A stretch of DNA of 64,000 nucleotides from Paraphaeosphaeria minitans (lineage: Eukaryota > Ascomycota > Dothideomycetes > Pleosporales > Didymosphaeriaceae). A program made the translations under genes and the position numbers. The stretch spans positions 1,302,001 through 1,366,000 of the forward strand of contig WJXW01000014.1 of the NCBI GenBank assembly GCA_015832175.1, given 5' to 3'. The notes under the pieces are model-generated. The model ran no database searches, had not been told where the DNA came from, and saw only the letters and a program-made list of their open reading frames with translations. This document shows positions 1 through 12,600 of this stretch, piece by piece (position 1 is the first letter of the stretch; every line of letters starts with the position of its first letter).

Positions 1-234
1 TCTATCCTTACGTTTCTATATACTAAGTAAAGTCTACTCTGTAGGGAGCGCTCTGTAGAGAGCGGTTACGTATATTATACTCTAGTACAGAGTAATTAAG
101 CGCTCTATAGAGAGCAGTCACGTAACTCCTTTGTTTAAGGCGTAGCTGGCCTTGAATCCCTGCTTAATCCTTGCTACGCGCCCACTAGGTATTAAACTGG
201 CTTCTCGCCATTATGTGGATTTCAGATCCTAACA
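1..234 (-). mobile_element. Truncated Gypsy-A LTR, inverted
   Basis: Read on the minus strand, this stretch begins TGTTAGGATC at 234 and matches the first half of the Gypsy-A LTR at 2464-2893, including the palindromic CTCTATAGAG-type repeats. It is cut off by the window edge. It abuts the interior (RNase H region) of the plus-strand Gypsy copy at 235. It therefore looks like the 5' end of a second, minus-strand Gypsy-A element that inserted into the first. The other end and its target duplication are outside the window. Confidence 0.8.
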
Positions 235-1879
235 ATATAATAAAGAACTCTACACTATTATTAAAGCCTTAAAGCACTAGAGAATTTACGCACTTAGTTA
301 CTTAACGCTAGAAATCTATATAGATTATAAGAACCTTCTAAGGTTCACAATAACAAAAGAACTTACGCCATAATAACAAAAATAGTTATAGACTATAGGA
401 TAGTATAAGTTTAAAATTATTTATATAGCTAAAAAAGAAAATAGTAGAGTAGACGCTCTTAGCTAATAAAGCAATCTAGTAGAAGAGAAAGTAAAAATCT
501 TCTCTATAATTCTTTGCAAAGCCAAAGATAGATCTCTAGAACTAATAGTAAAACTAAATTAACTTTTAGTAATTAACTAAAAAGTTCTAGAATATTTACA
601 GACTAAGATTATCTAATAATACTATATTAAGCCTATGTACAGACACCTATGCATTAGAAAAACAATAGAACTTATCTAAAGAAATTACACTTTTAAAGGA
701 ATTAAAGAAGCTGTAATAAATTATATCTATAAATATACAGAATACTAGAAAAATAAACATAGTATATACCTTAAATATAAAAAGATGTAAGTAATTAGAA
801 TACTAATAGCACTATAGGAAGACATTACTATAGATTTTATTACAGGAATTCTAAACTCTAAGAATCTAACAACAGGAATTAAATATAATAGCATACTAGT
901 AATAGTCTACTAACTAACTAAGTATGTTAAGCTTATTCTATGCCTTAAGAGAATAATAGCAAAGGAACTTACTTTTATTATCTTAGACTAACTAATTAGA
1001 TATTATAGAATCCTAAAAATAATTATTAGTAATAGAGATAAGCTCTTTAAATTAAATTACTAGACAACGCTTATAGCCCTACTTAGAATAAAATAAAAGC
1101 TGTTAACAGCTTACTATCTATAAATAGATAGATAGACAGAACGTACGAACTAAACTATAGAAACATACCTACGCATCTACTGTAATAGTTAGAAGAATAA
1201 CTAGGTTTTATTACTACCTATAGTATAGTTAACCTATAATAACAAAGTATTAGCAGTATTAGGATATACACTATTCTATACAAACTACAAAAAAACACCC
1301 ACATCTCTTTAATTAACAATTTCCTACAACAATTAAAGCAAAAGAAGCTATAGATATAGTAGAAAATATAAAGAAAATACACTAATAACTCTAAGAAAAT
1401 CTTAAGAAAGCTTAGTAGCAATTAATTTTATACTAAAACTAAAAATAAAAAATAGCATTTTAGCTAAAGAAGGGGGATAAAGTATATTTACTTATAAAGA
1501 ACCTTTAAACTTAGAAGAAGAAATACAAGAAACTAGATTATATTAAGGTTAGACTATTTTATATTTCTAAGTAAATATTACTAGTAAACTATAAGTTAGA
1601 ACTACTGCTAGATATAAAGATACACCTAGTATTCTACGTATTACTACTAGAACTAGCAGACCCTAATACACTAGTTAGAACCGCCTTCTACTACAGAACT
1701 AAAGAAGAAAATAAATTTAAAGTTAAAAGAATTCTAGAATATAATTAGCATAATAATATATATCTTGTTAAATAGAAAGGTTACTTACACAGCGAAAACA
1801 CTTAGGAACTAAAAAGTAATCTAGGAAACAATTAGCAAAAGATTAAGGAATTCTATAAAACATATAAACATACCTAGGA

Positions 1880-2368
1880 GGATTGTAGTACTAACGCTAT
1901 AGTGTCTACTATGTTAAGAGTTAACCACATTACTATAGAGTAACTAACAGTTGGTGCTATAGTAAGATAATTAATAGTATCTATACTTATATTCTTACTA
2001 TTTGTAACTATTTCTATAACTAGATATAACGTCTTCTTATAAGCACGCTCTTTAGCCTAAGCTAGTAACTTTTTATTTTATAATAACTACACTATTAGGA
2101 GAGATAACGCTTTCTTATTCTCTTTAACCTTTTTCTTATACTCTTTGCAAATCTTATCTAGCGACAACTAGCTTATGTTTACACACAAATAACCTAGGCA
2201 AATATATTTAGAACACTTTAAACCTAAACCTAGTATAATATAGGAAATAAAATCTTTAAAACTGCATTTAATATAAGGGTTCTCTGTAATAATATTAGCT
2301 TCTTAGATCTTGCGATATAATTAATATTTTTAACTAGTAGAGTTGCTAGGCATAATACTAACAGACAT
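1880..2368 (-). pseudogene. Antisense accessory ORF of Gypsy-A (Cys cluster plus coiled coil)
   Basis: On the strand opposite to pol, an ATG at 2368 opens a frame running to about 1880, roughly 160 codons, interrupted only by RIP-type stops. Residues at 2177-2218 read KCSKYICLGYLCVN; with TGT to TAT undone at the Tyr this is C-x2-C-x6-C. A lysine/glutamate-rich segment with coiled-coil look follows (KEYKKKVKENKK). I do not recognise the protein. It occupies the same place as the antisense stretches in the other Gypsy copies of this window, which is the main reason to take it seriously. Confidence 0.5.
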
Positions 2369-2463
2369 ACTTATAGTAAGTAGGGTTAGCAGAATAGCTT
2401 ACGCAATAAGGGCTAAGATCTAAGTATATAATTTAGGATAAATCTATAAAAGAGAGGGGATAA

Positions 2464-2893
2464 TATTAGGATCTAAAATCCATATAATAGCGAGAAGCTA
2501 GTTTTATACTTAGTAGGCGTGTAGTAGGGATTAAGCGGGGATTTAATGCTAGCTACGCCTTAAATAAAGAAGTTATATAACTATTTTCTATAGAGCGCTT
2601 AATTACTCTATATAGAGTATAACACACGTAATCACTCTCTATAGAGCACTCTCTACAGAGCGCTCTCTATAGAGCGGCCTTTACTTAGTATATAGGAACG
2701 CAAGGATAGGCTCTCTATACTTGTGTTTAATCTATTTATTAATCTATTGTTTAGATTCTAGTAGAGTAAATTGTTAACTTATTACACTTTGTAAGATACT
2801 ATTGTATTAACAAGACTTTCTACCTTCTATAAGTACTCCTGCCTAAGAACTAACCTTAACCCTTTAGGACTAGCTATCCTTTTAGATTTAACA
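2464..2893 (+). repeat. 3' LTR of truncated Gypsy-A copy (430 bp)
   Basis: It begins TATTAGGATC after the purine tract and ends GATTTAACA, matching both ends of the 455 bp LTRs at 22313 and 28573. The last 230 bp or so (from TTACTTAGTATATAGGA) is shared with those LTRs. The 5' half differs: it carries palindromic CTCTATAGAG/CTCTACAGAG repeats where the other copies have a 17 bp tandem repeat. Confidence 0.85.
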
Positions 2894-4562
2894 CTTTGCA
2901 ACTCTAACTACAACCTTATTATATAGTATAAGTAGTATAGTAGACGTTACAAGCCTAACTTAATTACTTCTATAATAGCTAGAATTATTTTATTATATAG
3001 ACCATACGTGTGCAGCTAGTCTATTAGATTATATTTAATAACCTTAGAACTATTCTAAGATAAAGCGTTCTTATTTTAACTATTAGAGATAAGTAGCTCC
3101 TTACTAAGTGCGTATACTATTTAGAATAAGCCTTACACGTCTAGTTCTATAGAGTCTATAATAATCTAGGCGGGGTAGATTGCGTGTTGCGATCATCTAT
3201 TATAACTAGAATAGGTGTTTATCTTAAATCTTTCTAGGGGGAGCAGGATCTAATACTACTACTAGATATATTTATAATCTAATCTAGCTAGTAGGTTGTT
3301 TAATTATTAAGTTAGCGTGTTAGGTTTAGTGTCTTACTTACTAGGGCAATATCCTATTATAAGATTAAACTCTAATAGGAATTCTGCCTATTGCGCTTAT
3401 TAGTAGTTAAACTGCTTTGTTGTTATAAAGTACTCTAACGCCTTATAATTAGGAAACACCTCTACTAGGTTAGTAGTCTCTACTAGTTCTAGTCTCTATT
3501 CCTTAAACGCCTATACAATTGCTATAAACTCTTTATTATAGATAGGGTAGTTAAGCTCTGCTAGCTTTATCTTTATTAAAAAGAACGCAATTAGTTAAAG
3601 GACTTCTTTAGTTCTATTACTTATGTGTTGCGATAGGATTCTAGTAACCACCTAGTCTAATGCGTTTATCTTAATAATTTTAGGCAGTGCATTGTAGTCT
3701 TTAATTGTGATCTTATAGAGGCGTTAATAGTTAACACATATATAGATACTCCTACTAGGTTTCTATACCACTAGTAATAGAGCTGTAAATAGAGATTTAC
3801 TCTTATATACGTATCCTTTACTAAGCTCTGTTTAGATATAGGCGTATATTACCTTAGCCTCTTTCTAAGAGGCTCTAAAGTATTATTAGTACGTGGGTTA
3901 ACTTCCCTCCTTTAGGTGTATCTTATAATTAACGCTAGGTTAGAGTCTTAAGAGCTCTACAGCCTCCTTAGGGTTCTAAAAGTCTACTATATAGTAAAAC
4001 TGCTTTAGTAGGCACTCCTTTAATTTATTTTTAGTATATAGCGTCTTATTAAGCTTTAAGTAGAACTTCTTAAAATTAGCCTTAGTAATAGCGGCGCAAT
4101 CCTTAAAGAAGCTTATAAACGCGCAGTATTTATTATTACCTACTATATTATTACCTTCCTCTAATGGCTCCTATTCTTCTAGTATAATCTATATAACAGA
4201 GTCTAGGTCGCGTTAGGTAAACTAGACAGCTACTTCTACAGAGATAATTACTATATTAACTCCCTTCTTTACTTTTAGGTAGAGTGTCTTGTATACGTAG
4301 CTTAACTACTAATTATAAGTTACTTAGATAGGGAGGCTTTACTAAAGATATAACTATTAATAGTAATTAGATCTAAGAGTAATTATTCTCTTAGCCTAGT
4401 TATATACTAGGTTATATAACTCTAACTAAGGCTATCCTATAATTATATAATAACTAACTATATCTGTAACCTAGTGCTAATCCTTACTAATATAGTCTCT
4501 TAGACTTATATACACTCTTACTATAGTGTCTATTATACTAACTACTTTACTGTTTATAAGGC
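2894..4562 (-). mobile_element. Gypsy-C pol remnant
   Basis: On the minus strand a degraded Gypsy pol can be followed: a protease-like region at about 4450-4560, the reverse transcriptase N-terminus at about 3720-3900 (KG.SP-type spacing, then ICVNYRLYKITIKDYNALP), then RNase H at about 3350-3560 (AFKE.RLELVETTNLVEVF and ALEYFITTKQF are readable). Most of the RT palm, including YxDD, is missing, so the copy carries an internal deletion. The left end is cut by the Gypsy-A LTR ending at 2893 and the right end by the Gypsy-B LTR at 4563. No LTR of its own is seen. Confidence 0.7.
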
Positions 4563-4778
4563 TGTGAGGTCTAGTTATAGGTAATAGTACTTACTTTACA
4601 CTAGGAAGGATAGTAAAAGGATAACTCTAGTAATATTAATAGAATAATACTTATCTTGTGTAGAGTTGGCGTATAGCGTAGGTTTTACGCAGCTAGCTTA
4701 CTTAGCGCATAGACCCTCTATAAGGCCTTAGCGCTAGATACTATAACACCATAATAATATTATAATCTACCTATTATA
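4563..4778 (-). repeat. 3' LTR of Gypsy-B copy 2 (216 bp)
   Basis: Reads TGTGAGGTCTAG to CTATTATA on the plus strand and is the same length as the other Gypsy-B LTRs. The purine tract (complement of GAACCTCCTTTTCTAG) lies directly inside at 4779. It is heavily mutated compared with the solo LTR at 7002. Confidence 0.88.
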
Positions 4779-5099
4779 GAACCTCCTTTTCTAGCTATGG
4801 TCCTTTGCAGCATACTATAGCCTTAATAAAAACTTTACCCTATAGGAAAAGAAAAGAGTGTCTATAGGTATATACGTTATGTGCGTAATAATAGCGCGTT
4901 ATAAGTAAATAGCGCATGTTATAAACGCATTATACGTATTATTTATTATAAGGCTCTTACGCCTTCTATTTACTGTAGCCTTCTATAATATAGGGTAGTA
5001 GGGCTATATAGTCTTAATATTCTTTTAATCTTCGTGTGCTCTCTACCTATATAATATATAAATAGTATATTCTTAGCATAGACAAAGCGCTTAATCTTT

Positions 5100-5960
5100 A
5101 AATAATCTTTTTAATTATTTAAGATACTATACTACCTAGTGCCTAAGTATATTAAGAAGTTTAACATATATAGTGCTGCTGCCTTTGTGTTTAGTAAAGA
5201 TACTAAGTGCGTAGACTATAATATAGTGCTTATAACTTATATATACTATACGTAGAACTTAGGGAAGCTTCCTAAGAACTATATAAAAGATAATAATAAA
5301 CGCTGTAACTATTACGTTAAGGGCAATTATAGAGGCTATAACTTAGTATATTTAGAGTTGTGTGCTATATATGCGCTTTAGCTAATACTTATAGGTGCTA
5401 AAGGTAATAAATAGGCGCCTTAATCGCCTCTACGCCCTTTATAACTATTACTATATTATAGTTATAGAGACCCTAGGTAGGTAGCGTAAAATAGATAAGT
5501 GTGTAAAAATAGTAGGCCTAAAACTAGCTTGTTACTAAAAGTAATTTAACTTAGAGCTAGCTAACTGCTAGCGTGTTATAGCTTATATTAGTATACCTAT
5601 AGGTGTGATAATCTAGGTGCCTCCTACTAGCCCTTAGTACCTAGGCTTAATTCTAGTAGAGTAGTATTAGATTACTAATACTTTTAAGGTAGTTATTCCC
5701 TTTATATAGTAAATAGTAAGTTTACAGCTTTTTTATACTTAAAATATATACTAATAACTTATTTTAGGTTAATTTAGTGTCTGCTCCTCGCTGTAATAAA
5801 AGTAACTTAGATAATAGTAATAAAGAGAGTAAGGAAGAGGTTACTACTAGAAGTATAATAGGTAAGAATAGTAAGGATAGTAAGGATAATAAGAATAATA
5901 AGTAGTAGGGGCGTAGGTAGTATATAATTTAGTTAGATTACTTCTTAGAAGCTAGCCTAT
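5100..5960 (+). pseudogene. Antisense accessory gene of Gypsy-B copy 2, with intron-like interval
   Basis: This reads on the plus strand, against the minus-strand gag-pol, between the chromodomain and the 3' LTR. From about 5129 a frame reads through FVFSKDTKCVDYN and, at 5301-5343, RCNYYVKGNYRGY, which is C-x2-C-x7-C if TAC/TAT are taken as mutated TGC/TGT. A second frame at 5590-5715 ends FIQQI at a GTAAGT donor (5716). A 52 bp interval follows with ACTAATAAC at 5750-5758 and TTTTAG ending at 5767. The frame then continues in phase as VNLVSAPRCNKSN into a Lys/Ser/Asn-rich tail. The matching interval in copy 1 (43930-43981) has the same length and signals. The product is not recognised. A frame change between 5343 and 5590 suggests another intron or an indel. 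Confidence 0.5.
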
Positions 5961-7001
5961 AGGCCTTAGGTAAATACTCCTAAATAAGCTATAAGTGCTC
6001 TATAAGCTATAGTGCTCTATAATTATATATATTATATCTACGTTCTATGTACTTTTATTATATTCTTTACCTTTTCTTTATATACGCAGCTCTTCTCCCT
6101 TTAAAAGTTTAAACTAGATTATCTATATCTTTAAAGTCTAACTTTAGAATCTAGTTATCTTAAGTCTTATTATAGCCTTTCTAGTAGAGTAGGTATTGCT
6201 TTTACCCCTTTCTTATTTACTTAGCTAGGATTTCTTTTACTTCCTAGGCTTTTCCTCTTTTAAGTGTAACCTCTAGTAGCTATGTATTAATGTCTTCTAC
6301 TTCTAGCCTTAGTTTCTATTATTTAAGAAGAGAAATGTAGAATAAATTATAAATGTAATAGTATAGTAGAAGAAGTAGGTAGTATACCTACGTTCTAACT
6401 GCGTCTAGCACTTAGAAAGGCCTAATAAATTTTCTTAATAGCTTTTTACTTAGTTATTAAGGCATGTGTATATTTTTTATACTAAGTAGGACTAAGTTAC
6501 ATCTCTTAAATAACTCTTACTTATGCTTCTTATTATAGTACTAGCTCTAATACTCTTATACTAAGTATAGGTGCTCTATAAGTAATATATATACACTATG
6601 TATATATTTTACTCTCTTAACTATATCTAGTAGCTCCCCCTCTAGCCTACTATCTATAGGAGGCGTAGTAAGAATAGGGTGCTTACTATATATAGTATAG
6701 AAAGGCGTTATTTTTATTAAATTGTAGATAAAGTTATTGTATATAAATTAAGCTATTAGGAGTAGTTTAATCTAGTTTATTTATATAGGTGTAATAAATA
6801 TATAAAGGTATTATTTAAGCGTTTAATTCTAGCGCTCTATTTACTTATCTATTTAAGGGTAGAAAGCAGTGCTAAGCCTACGCTTTACTTATAGTTAGTA
6901 GTATATTTCTACCTAAAAAGTAAAGGTAAAGGTAGAGCTCTATTAAATATAATACCTTTCTAAATACTAAACTTTAAAATAACCTCTTAGAAGTAGGATT
7001 C

Positions 7002-7217
7002 TGTAAGGTCTGGTTATAGGCAATAGTACTTGCTTCACACCAGGAAGGACAGTGGAAGGATGACTCTGGTAATATTAATAGAATAATACTTGTCTTGGGT
7101 CAAGTTAACGCGCGGCGTAGGTTTTGCGCAACTAGCTCGCTTAGCGCACAGACCCTCTATAAGGCCTTGGCGCTAGATACCACAACACTACAACAATATC
7201 GTAATCTACCCGTTACA
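7002..7217 (-). repeat. Solo Gypsy-B LTR with TSD GATTC
   Basis: The 216 bp unit reads TGTAAGGTC to CCCGTTACA on the plus strand and is flanked by GATTC at 6997-7001 and 7218-7222. It sits in the integrase-side half of Gypsy-B copy 2; removing it restores the alignment with copy 1. It keeps many more CA/TG dinucleotides and CpGs than the element around it, so it is younger or less hit by RIP. Confidence 0.92.
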
Positions 7218-7604
7218 GATTCTATAAATTTCTTTATATCCTATGTTTTCTATATAGGGATATAGATAGATATCTTAGAGAAGTAGTATATAATTATAAG
7301 AATTATATTAAAAGTGTAGCTGCCTTAATCCTTTACTAGTTAGAATCTAGTTATAAAGTCTAGTAAGACTTCCTTAAAGATATCCTTTAGCGTTAGAAGA
7401 GGTAATAGCTAGCTATACTTCCTATGCCTTAGAGCTTTACTCCTTTAGCAAATTGTATAAGTTCTTACGTACTTTTAAATATCTTAACCTATAAGAGGCT
7501 AATAGTAGGTCCTTTTAATAGCCTTAAGCGTTCTATGTACGCTAAAGTGGCCTAGTATATATATATTATAGTGCTAGAACAAAATCTCTTACCTAATTAC
7601 TAGT

Positions 7605-7799
7605 TGTTAAAGTAAAACACTCACTTCCGTGATTCTTTCTAGATCCACTAATTTATATCACGGGATTCTTGCTAAGAGGCTCGTTTCTTTTATATATAGT
7701 CTGCCCTTTTAGCATCCTTTCCTACAATTAGCTATTTATATTCTTTATAACTCTGCTCCTAAATATCCTATAATAGTTTAAGCCCTTTTTACTATAACA
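7605..7799 (+). repeat. Copia-D 5' LTR of partial copy (195 bp)
   Basis: Starts TGTTAAAGTAAAACACTC and ends ACTATAACA; same length and ends as the four other Copia-D LTRs in the window. Confidence 0.9.
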
Positions 7800-9503
7800 G
7801 TTATAAGCCTAGCGCTTAGAACATAAGATAATTCTCCCTACCTACTTAGCAACGCTTAAATTATTATATAACACTCTATTTAGAACCTCTCTATAATACA
7901 ACCCCTCTATTTCTAAAAAAAAAATTATTAAAATAGTAAAAGTACAGCTTATTAATCGCGCTAGCTAGCCCTACTAGTTTATCTAGCTTTAATTCTAAGT
8001 AAACTTAAAAAGAATCTAGAACTAAATTAACCTAGAGGTAATTAACGCTCTAGCAATTAATTATATAAAGCTAGAATAACCTCCGCTCTTATAAAAACTA
8101 TTACTAATTATAGATATAGTCTCTATAGTAAGTATTTAATTATATAAAGCAGAGCTTACTAAGTATAAAATAGATAAGAAGAGCTTTCCTTTATAAATAG
8201 TAGAATATAAAGTAGTAGTTTTAGACTAGTAAGTAGACTATACTAAGATATAGAATCTCTAGACTTAGGTAAATACTATAGTATCGCCTAATTTACTTAC
8301 TCCTGCCATAATCACTCTAGTTAATACACGCTATACTACGCTTTAGTCCCTAATTTAACTCTTAAAGGAAAATCTCGCACTAAATAAAGGAGCTATATAG
8401 AATAATATTTAAGCTTTATACTGCGCTTATTTTAAAAAGGCTAAGTAGGTAAGATAAAGTCCTAAGACCTAGTTTAAAGAGTGGTAGCTCCTTTATTAAA
8501 AAGCAAAGACCTACTTAATTAGTAAAATTAGTAGACTACTTACTACTTAAGATTTCCTAGATGTAATTACCGCGTATATAGCACTATATTAGGCCTAATT
8601 AATAAACTAATAGCTAATCTAGAATAAGACGCTAAGATAGAATTAGATTACGCTAGACAATTTATAGAAGGTATTTTTAGCGCTTATTTAAGAGTATTTA
8701 ATCTAATCTAGTTCTAATAAAATAAGTAAGGTATTCGCCACTTTTAATAGATTATTAAGACAATCTACTAACTCTAATAGTTCTAGTTTATCTAATTAGA
8801 TAAAGAAACAACCAAACTGTCTCTATAAGCCCTATACTTATAGGTAGAAACTAATAGAGTGCTAAAGACTTTAAACTACAATAGCTAGATTACCCTAGGA
8901 TAGAACATTGTTATTTAATCTTACTAATAAAGGAAAATTAGAGACTTTTAATTAATAAAAGCAGCCTAAGTAGTTAAAACTTTGTAATATAATTATAAAA
9001 GTAGGATAGAATAAGAAATAATCCTCTACTAAGACTATTAAGTATCCTAGTAGTATTACTGCTGCTCTACTAAACCTATTTAATCTGCCTACAGATAATA
9101 GAGTATTAGGTGTCTACTCTACTCTACATTCTAACGCTTATCCTCTATTAGAATATACAATACTAGACAGTGCTATAGCAGTTTATCTAGTTAATAATTA
9201 TAAAAGACTTATTTCTAGGACGTTTTAATTATTAAATAAGAGTGTAGAGGTAGGTACATAAAGCCTCCTAATCTTAGGAATTAGTAATAGACTAATTAAG
9301 AACGCTTTACATAGGAAAAATAAGAGATTTATAGAAAATCTGCTACTCTAAAAAGTAAGAGTAGTAAAAGGCTTTTATATAAATATTATATTAGAAGCTC
9401 TTTTAAAGAAAGTAAAGATTTAGTACTTTAGTTTAGATTACACTCTTAGGATTAGAAGCCTAGAATAAAGTGTTATCTTAGTAGACCTAAGATATAAGTA
9501 TAA
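7605..9503 (+). mobile_element. Partial Copia-D copy (5' LTR plus first 1.7 kb)
   Basis: A 195 bp LTR (7605-7799) is followed by gag-side sequence collinear with 9699 onward. It stops exactly where the next Copia-D LTR begins at 9504; the junction corresponds to the GCATAAC site near 11399 of the second copy. This is a copy interrupted by a second Copia-D insertion whose right-hand remainder has since been lost. Confidence 0.85.
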
Positions 9504-9698
9504 TGTTAAAGTAAAACACTCACTTCTGTGATTCTTTCTGGATCCACTGATTTATATTACGGGATTCTTGCCAAGAGGCTCGTTTCTTTTATATATAGTC
9601 TACCCTTTTGGCATCCTTTCCTATAATTAGCTCTTTGTATTTTTTACAACTCTGCTCCTAAATATCCTATAATAGTTTAAGCCCTTTTTACTATAACA
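9504..9698 (+). repeat. Copia-D copy 2, 5' LTR
   Basis: 195 bp, TGTTAAAG to CTATAACA, inserted inside the partial Copia-D copy. Confidence 0.9.
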
Positions 9699-12600
9699 GT
9701 TATAAGCCTAGCGCTTAGAACGTAGGACAATTCTCTCTACTTACTTAGCAACACTTAAATTATTATACAACACTCTATTTAGAACCTCTCTATAATATAA
9801 CCCCTCTATTTCTAATTATAAAAATTCTTAAAATAGTAGAAGTATAGCTTATTAATCGCGCTAGCTAGCCCTACTAGTTTATCTAGCTTTAATTCTAAGT
9901 AAACTTAAAAGGAATCTAGAACTAAATTAACCTAGAGGCGATTAACGCTCTAGTAATTAATTACGTAAAGCTAGAACAACTTCTACTTCTATAGAAACTA
10001 TTACTAATTGCAGATACAGCCTCTATAGTAAGTATTTAATTATATAAAGTAGAGCTTACTAAGTATAAAATAGATAAAGAGAGCTTTCCTTTATAAATAG
10101 CAGAATATAGAGTAGTAGTTTTAGACTAGTAAGTAGACTATACTAAGATACAGAATCTCTAGACTTAGGTAAACACTATAGTGTTGCCTAATCTACTTAC
10201 TCCTGCCATAATTACTCTAGTTAATATACGCTAAACTACACTTTAGTCCTTAATTTAACTCTTAAAGGAAGATCTCGCACTAAATAAAGGAGCTATATAG
10301 AATAATGTTTAAGCTTTATACTGCGCTTATCTTAAGAAGGCTAAGTAGGCAAAATAAAGTCCTAAGACCTAGTTTAAAGAGTGGCAGCTCCTCTATTAAA
10401 AAGTGAAGACTTACTTAATTAGCGAAATTAGTAGACTACTTACTACCTAAAATTTCCTAGATATAATTGCTGCGCGTATAGCACTAGATTAGGCCTAATT
10501 AATAAACTAACAGCTAATCTAGAATAAGACGCTAGGACAGAATTAGATTACGCTAGACAATTTAGGGAAGGTATTTTTAGTACTTATCTAGAAGTATTTT
10601 AATCTAATCTAGTTCTAATAAAATAAGTAGGGTATTTGCCACTTTTAATAGATTATTAAGACAATCTACTAACTCTAATAGTTCTAGTTCGTCTAATTAG
10701 ATAAAGAAACAACTAAACTGTCCCTATAAGCCCTATACTTATAGGTAGAAACTAATAGAGTGCCGAAGACTTTAAACCGCGATAGCTAGATTACCCTAGG
10801 ATAAAATATTATTATTTAATCTCACTAATAAAGAAAAATTAGAGATTCTTAATTAACTTAAGTAGCCTAAGTAGTTAAACCTTTGTAATGTAATTACAAA
10901 GGTAGGATAGAATAAGAAACAATCCTCTACTAAGACTATTAAGTATCCTAGTAGTATTGCTGCTGCTCTACTAAACCTATTTAATCTGCCTACAGATAAT
11001 AGAGTATTAGGTGTCTACTTTACTCTATATTCTAACGCTTATCCTCTGTTAGAATGTACAATACTAGACAGTGCTATAGTAGTTTACCTAGTTAATAATT
11101 ATAAAAGACTTGTTCCTAGGACGTTTTAATTATTAAATAAGAGTGTAGAGGTAGGTACACAAAGCCTCCTAATCTTAGGAATTAGTAATAGACTAATTAA
11201 GAACGCTTTATATAGGAAAAATAGGAGATTCACAGAAGATCTGCTACTCTAAGGAGTAAGAGTAGTAGAAGGCTTTTATATAAATATTGTATTAGAAGCT
11301 CTTTTAAAGAAAGTAAAGATTTAGTACCTTAGTTTAGATTACACTTTTAGGATTAGAAGTCTAGAATAAAGTGTTATCTTAGTAGACCTAAGATGCGAGC
11401 ATAACTTTACTTTTTTATAATATAAGCTAATCTGCTCTTGTCTAACTATTATAAGTGTAACTACTAAAGAATTATCCTAGGTTAATATTAAGAGATTAGA
11501 TTCTAAGGACCTCTAGCACCTTTAAGTAAGGTATACAGAAAGTAGAGCCCTATAAGCTCTAGTAACTATAGCCTAAGGTGTAAAGATCACTAGAATGTTA
11601 AAAAAGGATTGCGAGCACTATACTACTATACATGTAACCTAGGTAATCTCTAGGAGACCTAGAGAACAATTACCTAGGCTATTTTACTTATTATCCTAGG
11701 ATCTATTTAATATGCCTACTACTTAAAATAGAGAAAACTAGGTTTTACTAATTAAAAAAGATTTTAGTAAGAAACCTTATATTTTTAATCTTAGAATAAA
11801 GACGCTTTCTAAAATAATAAGAGTGTAGCAGGATTTCTTAGCTCTTATTAATACAAAATACAAGCTTTAAATTATAAAAATCTACTAGAATAATAATACA
11901 GCAACACTTCTATAGAGAGGGAAATCCTAGTACGAATTTTGGGCTAATTAGGAAAGAATAATAATTAGTAGACTACTACTCTATACGCATAAGCCTAATA
12001 GCGCTGTAGAAAGAGTAGGCTAAGAGCTTATAATAAAAGTAATTAAAATATAAATAAGCGCAAATCTGCTATTAAATCTCTAGCCTAAGATTATATAAGC
12101 GGCATACTAGCTCTAAGGAATAATTCCTAGCCTAGTATTAGGCTATTAATTACCTAATAAAACGTTAGATACTTAGTTTAGACAATATTTTTATTATTTT
12201 AAACTAGTAAAAATATAATATAGAATAGCTAATCTTTATCTAAACTAGAGTGCTATCTACGCCTATAGCTACTAAGCTTACCCTTTAGATTAGGAGCGTG
12301 TAGCTAGGCGAGATAGAAGAGGATTTAAAGTGAATCCTAGGGGCTATATTAGATACCTAGTAGACTATAAAGCTTCTAATATCTACTAAATATAGATTCT
12401 TTAGCTTAATTAGGTAATTACTATATAAAATATAAAGTTTAATAAGTCCTTATTCTATAAAAGATTAGAGGAACAATCTATTCTAAAGATAGAAGTGTTA
12501 AAAATAGTAGAAAGCCTCTAAGAAGGAGAACTAAATAATCTAGAAGAAGCGTATAAAGATGCGCTTAATATTCTTTCTAAAACAAATAAGTATATAAGAA

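Larger units (their letters stand above)
235..2893 (+). mobile_element. 5'-truncated Gypsy-A (chromovirus) copy, RIP-degraded
   Basis: Positions 235 to about 1860 match 26341-27960 of the complete Gypsy-A copy: RNase H, then integrase, then a chromodomain-like end at about 1700-1855 (key residues still readable as FKVKRILEY and an NT.EL pattern). Stops sit where CAA/CAG or TGG codons would be. After the chromodomain comes a 600 bp tail with an opposite-strand open stretch, a purine tract at about 2451-2463, then the 3' LTR. Gag, protease and reverse transcriptase are missing; the left edge is the inverted LTR ending at 234. The element is non-functional. Confidence 0.85.

Noticed and set aside
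1218..1421. 67-codon open frame on the minus strand
   Set aside because: It lies opposite the integrase of the truncated Gypsy-A copy, is rich in Leu, Ile, Phe and Tyr as any AT-rich sequence would be, and has no counterpart frame in the complete copy.
4563..4778. Target duplication AAGGC for Gypsy-B copy 2
   Set aside because: The sequence after about 20511 shows no AAGGC and the LTR end there is degraded, so the pair cannot be supported.
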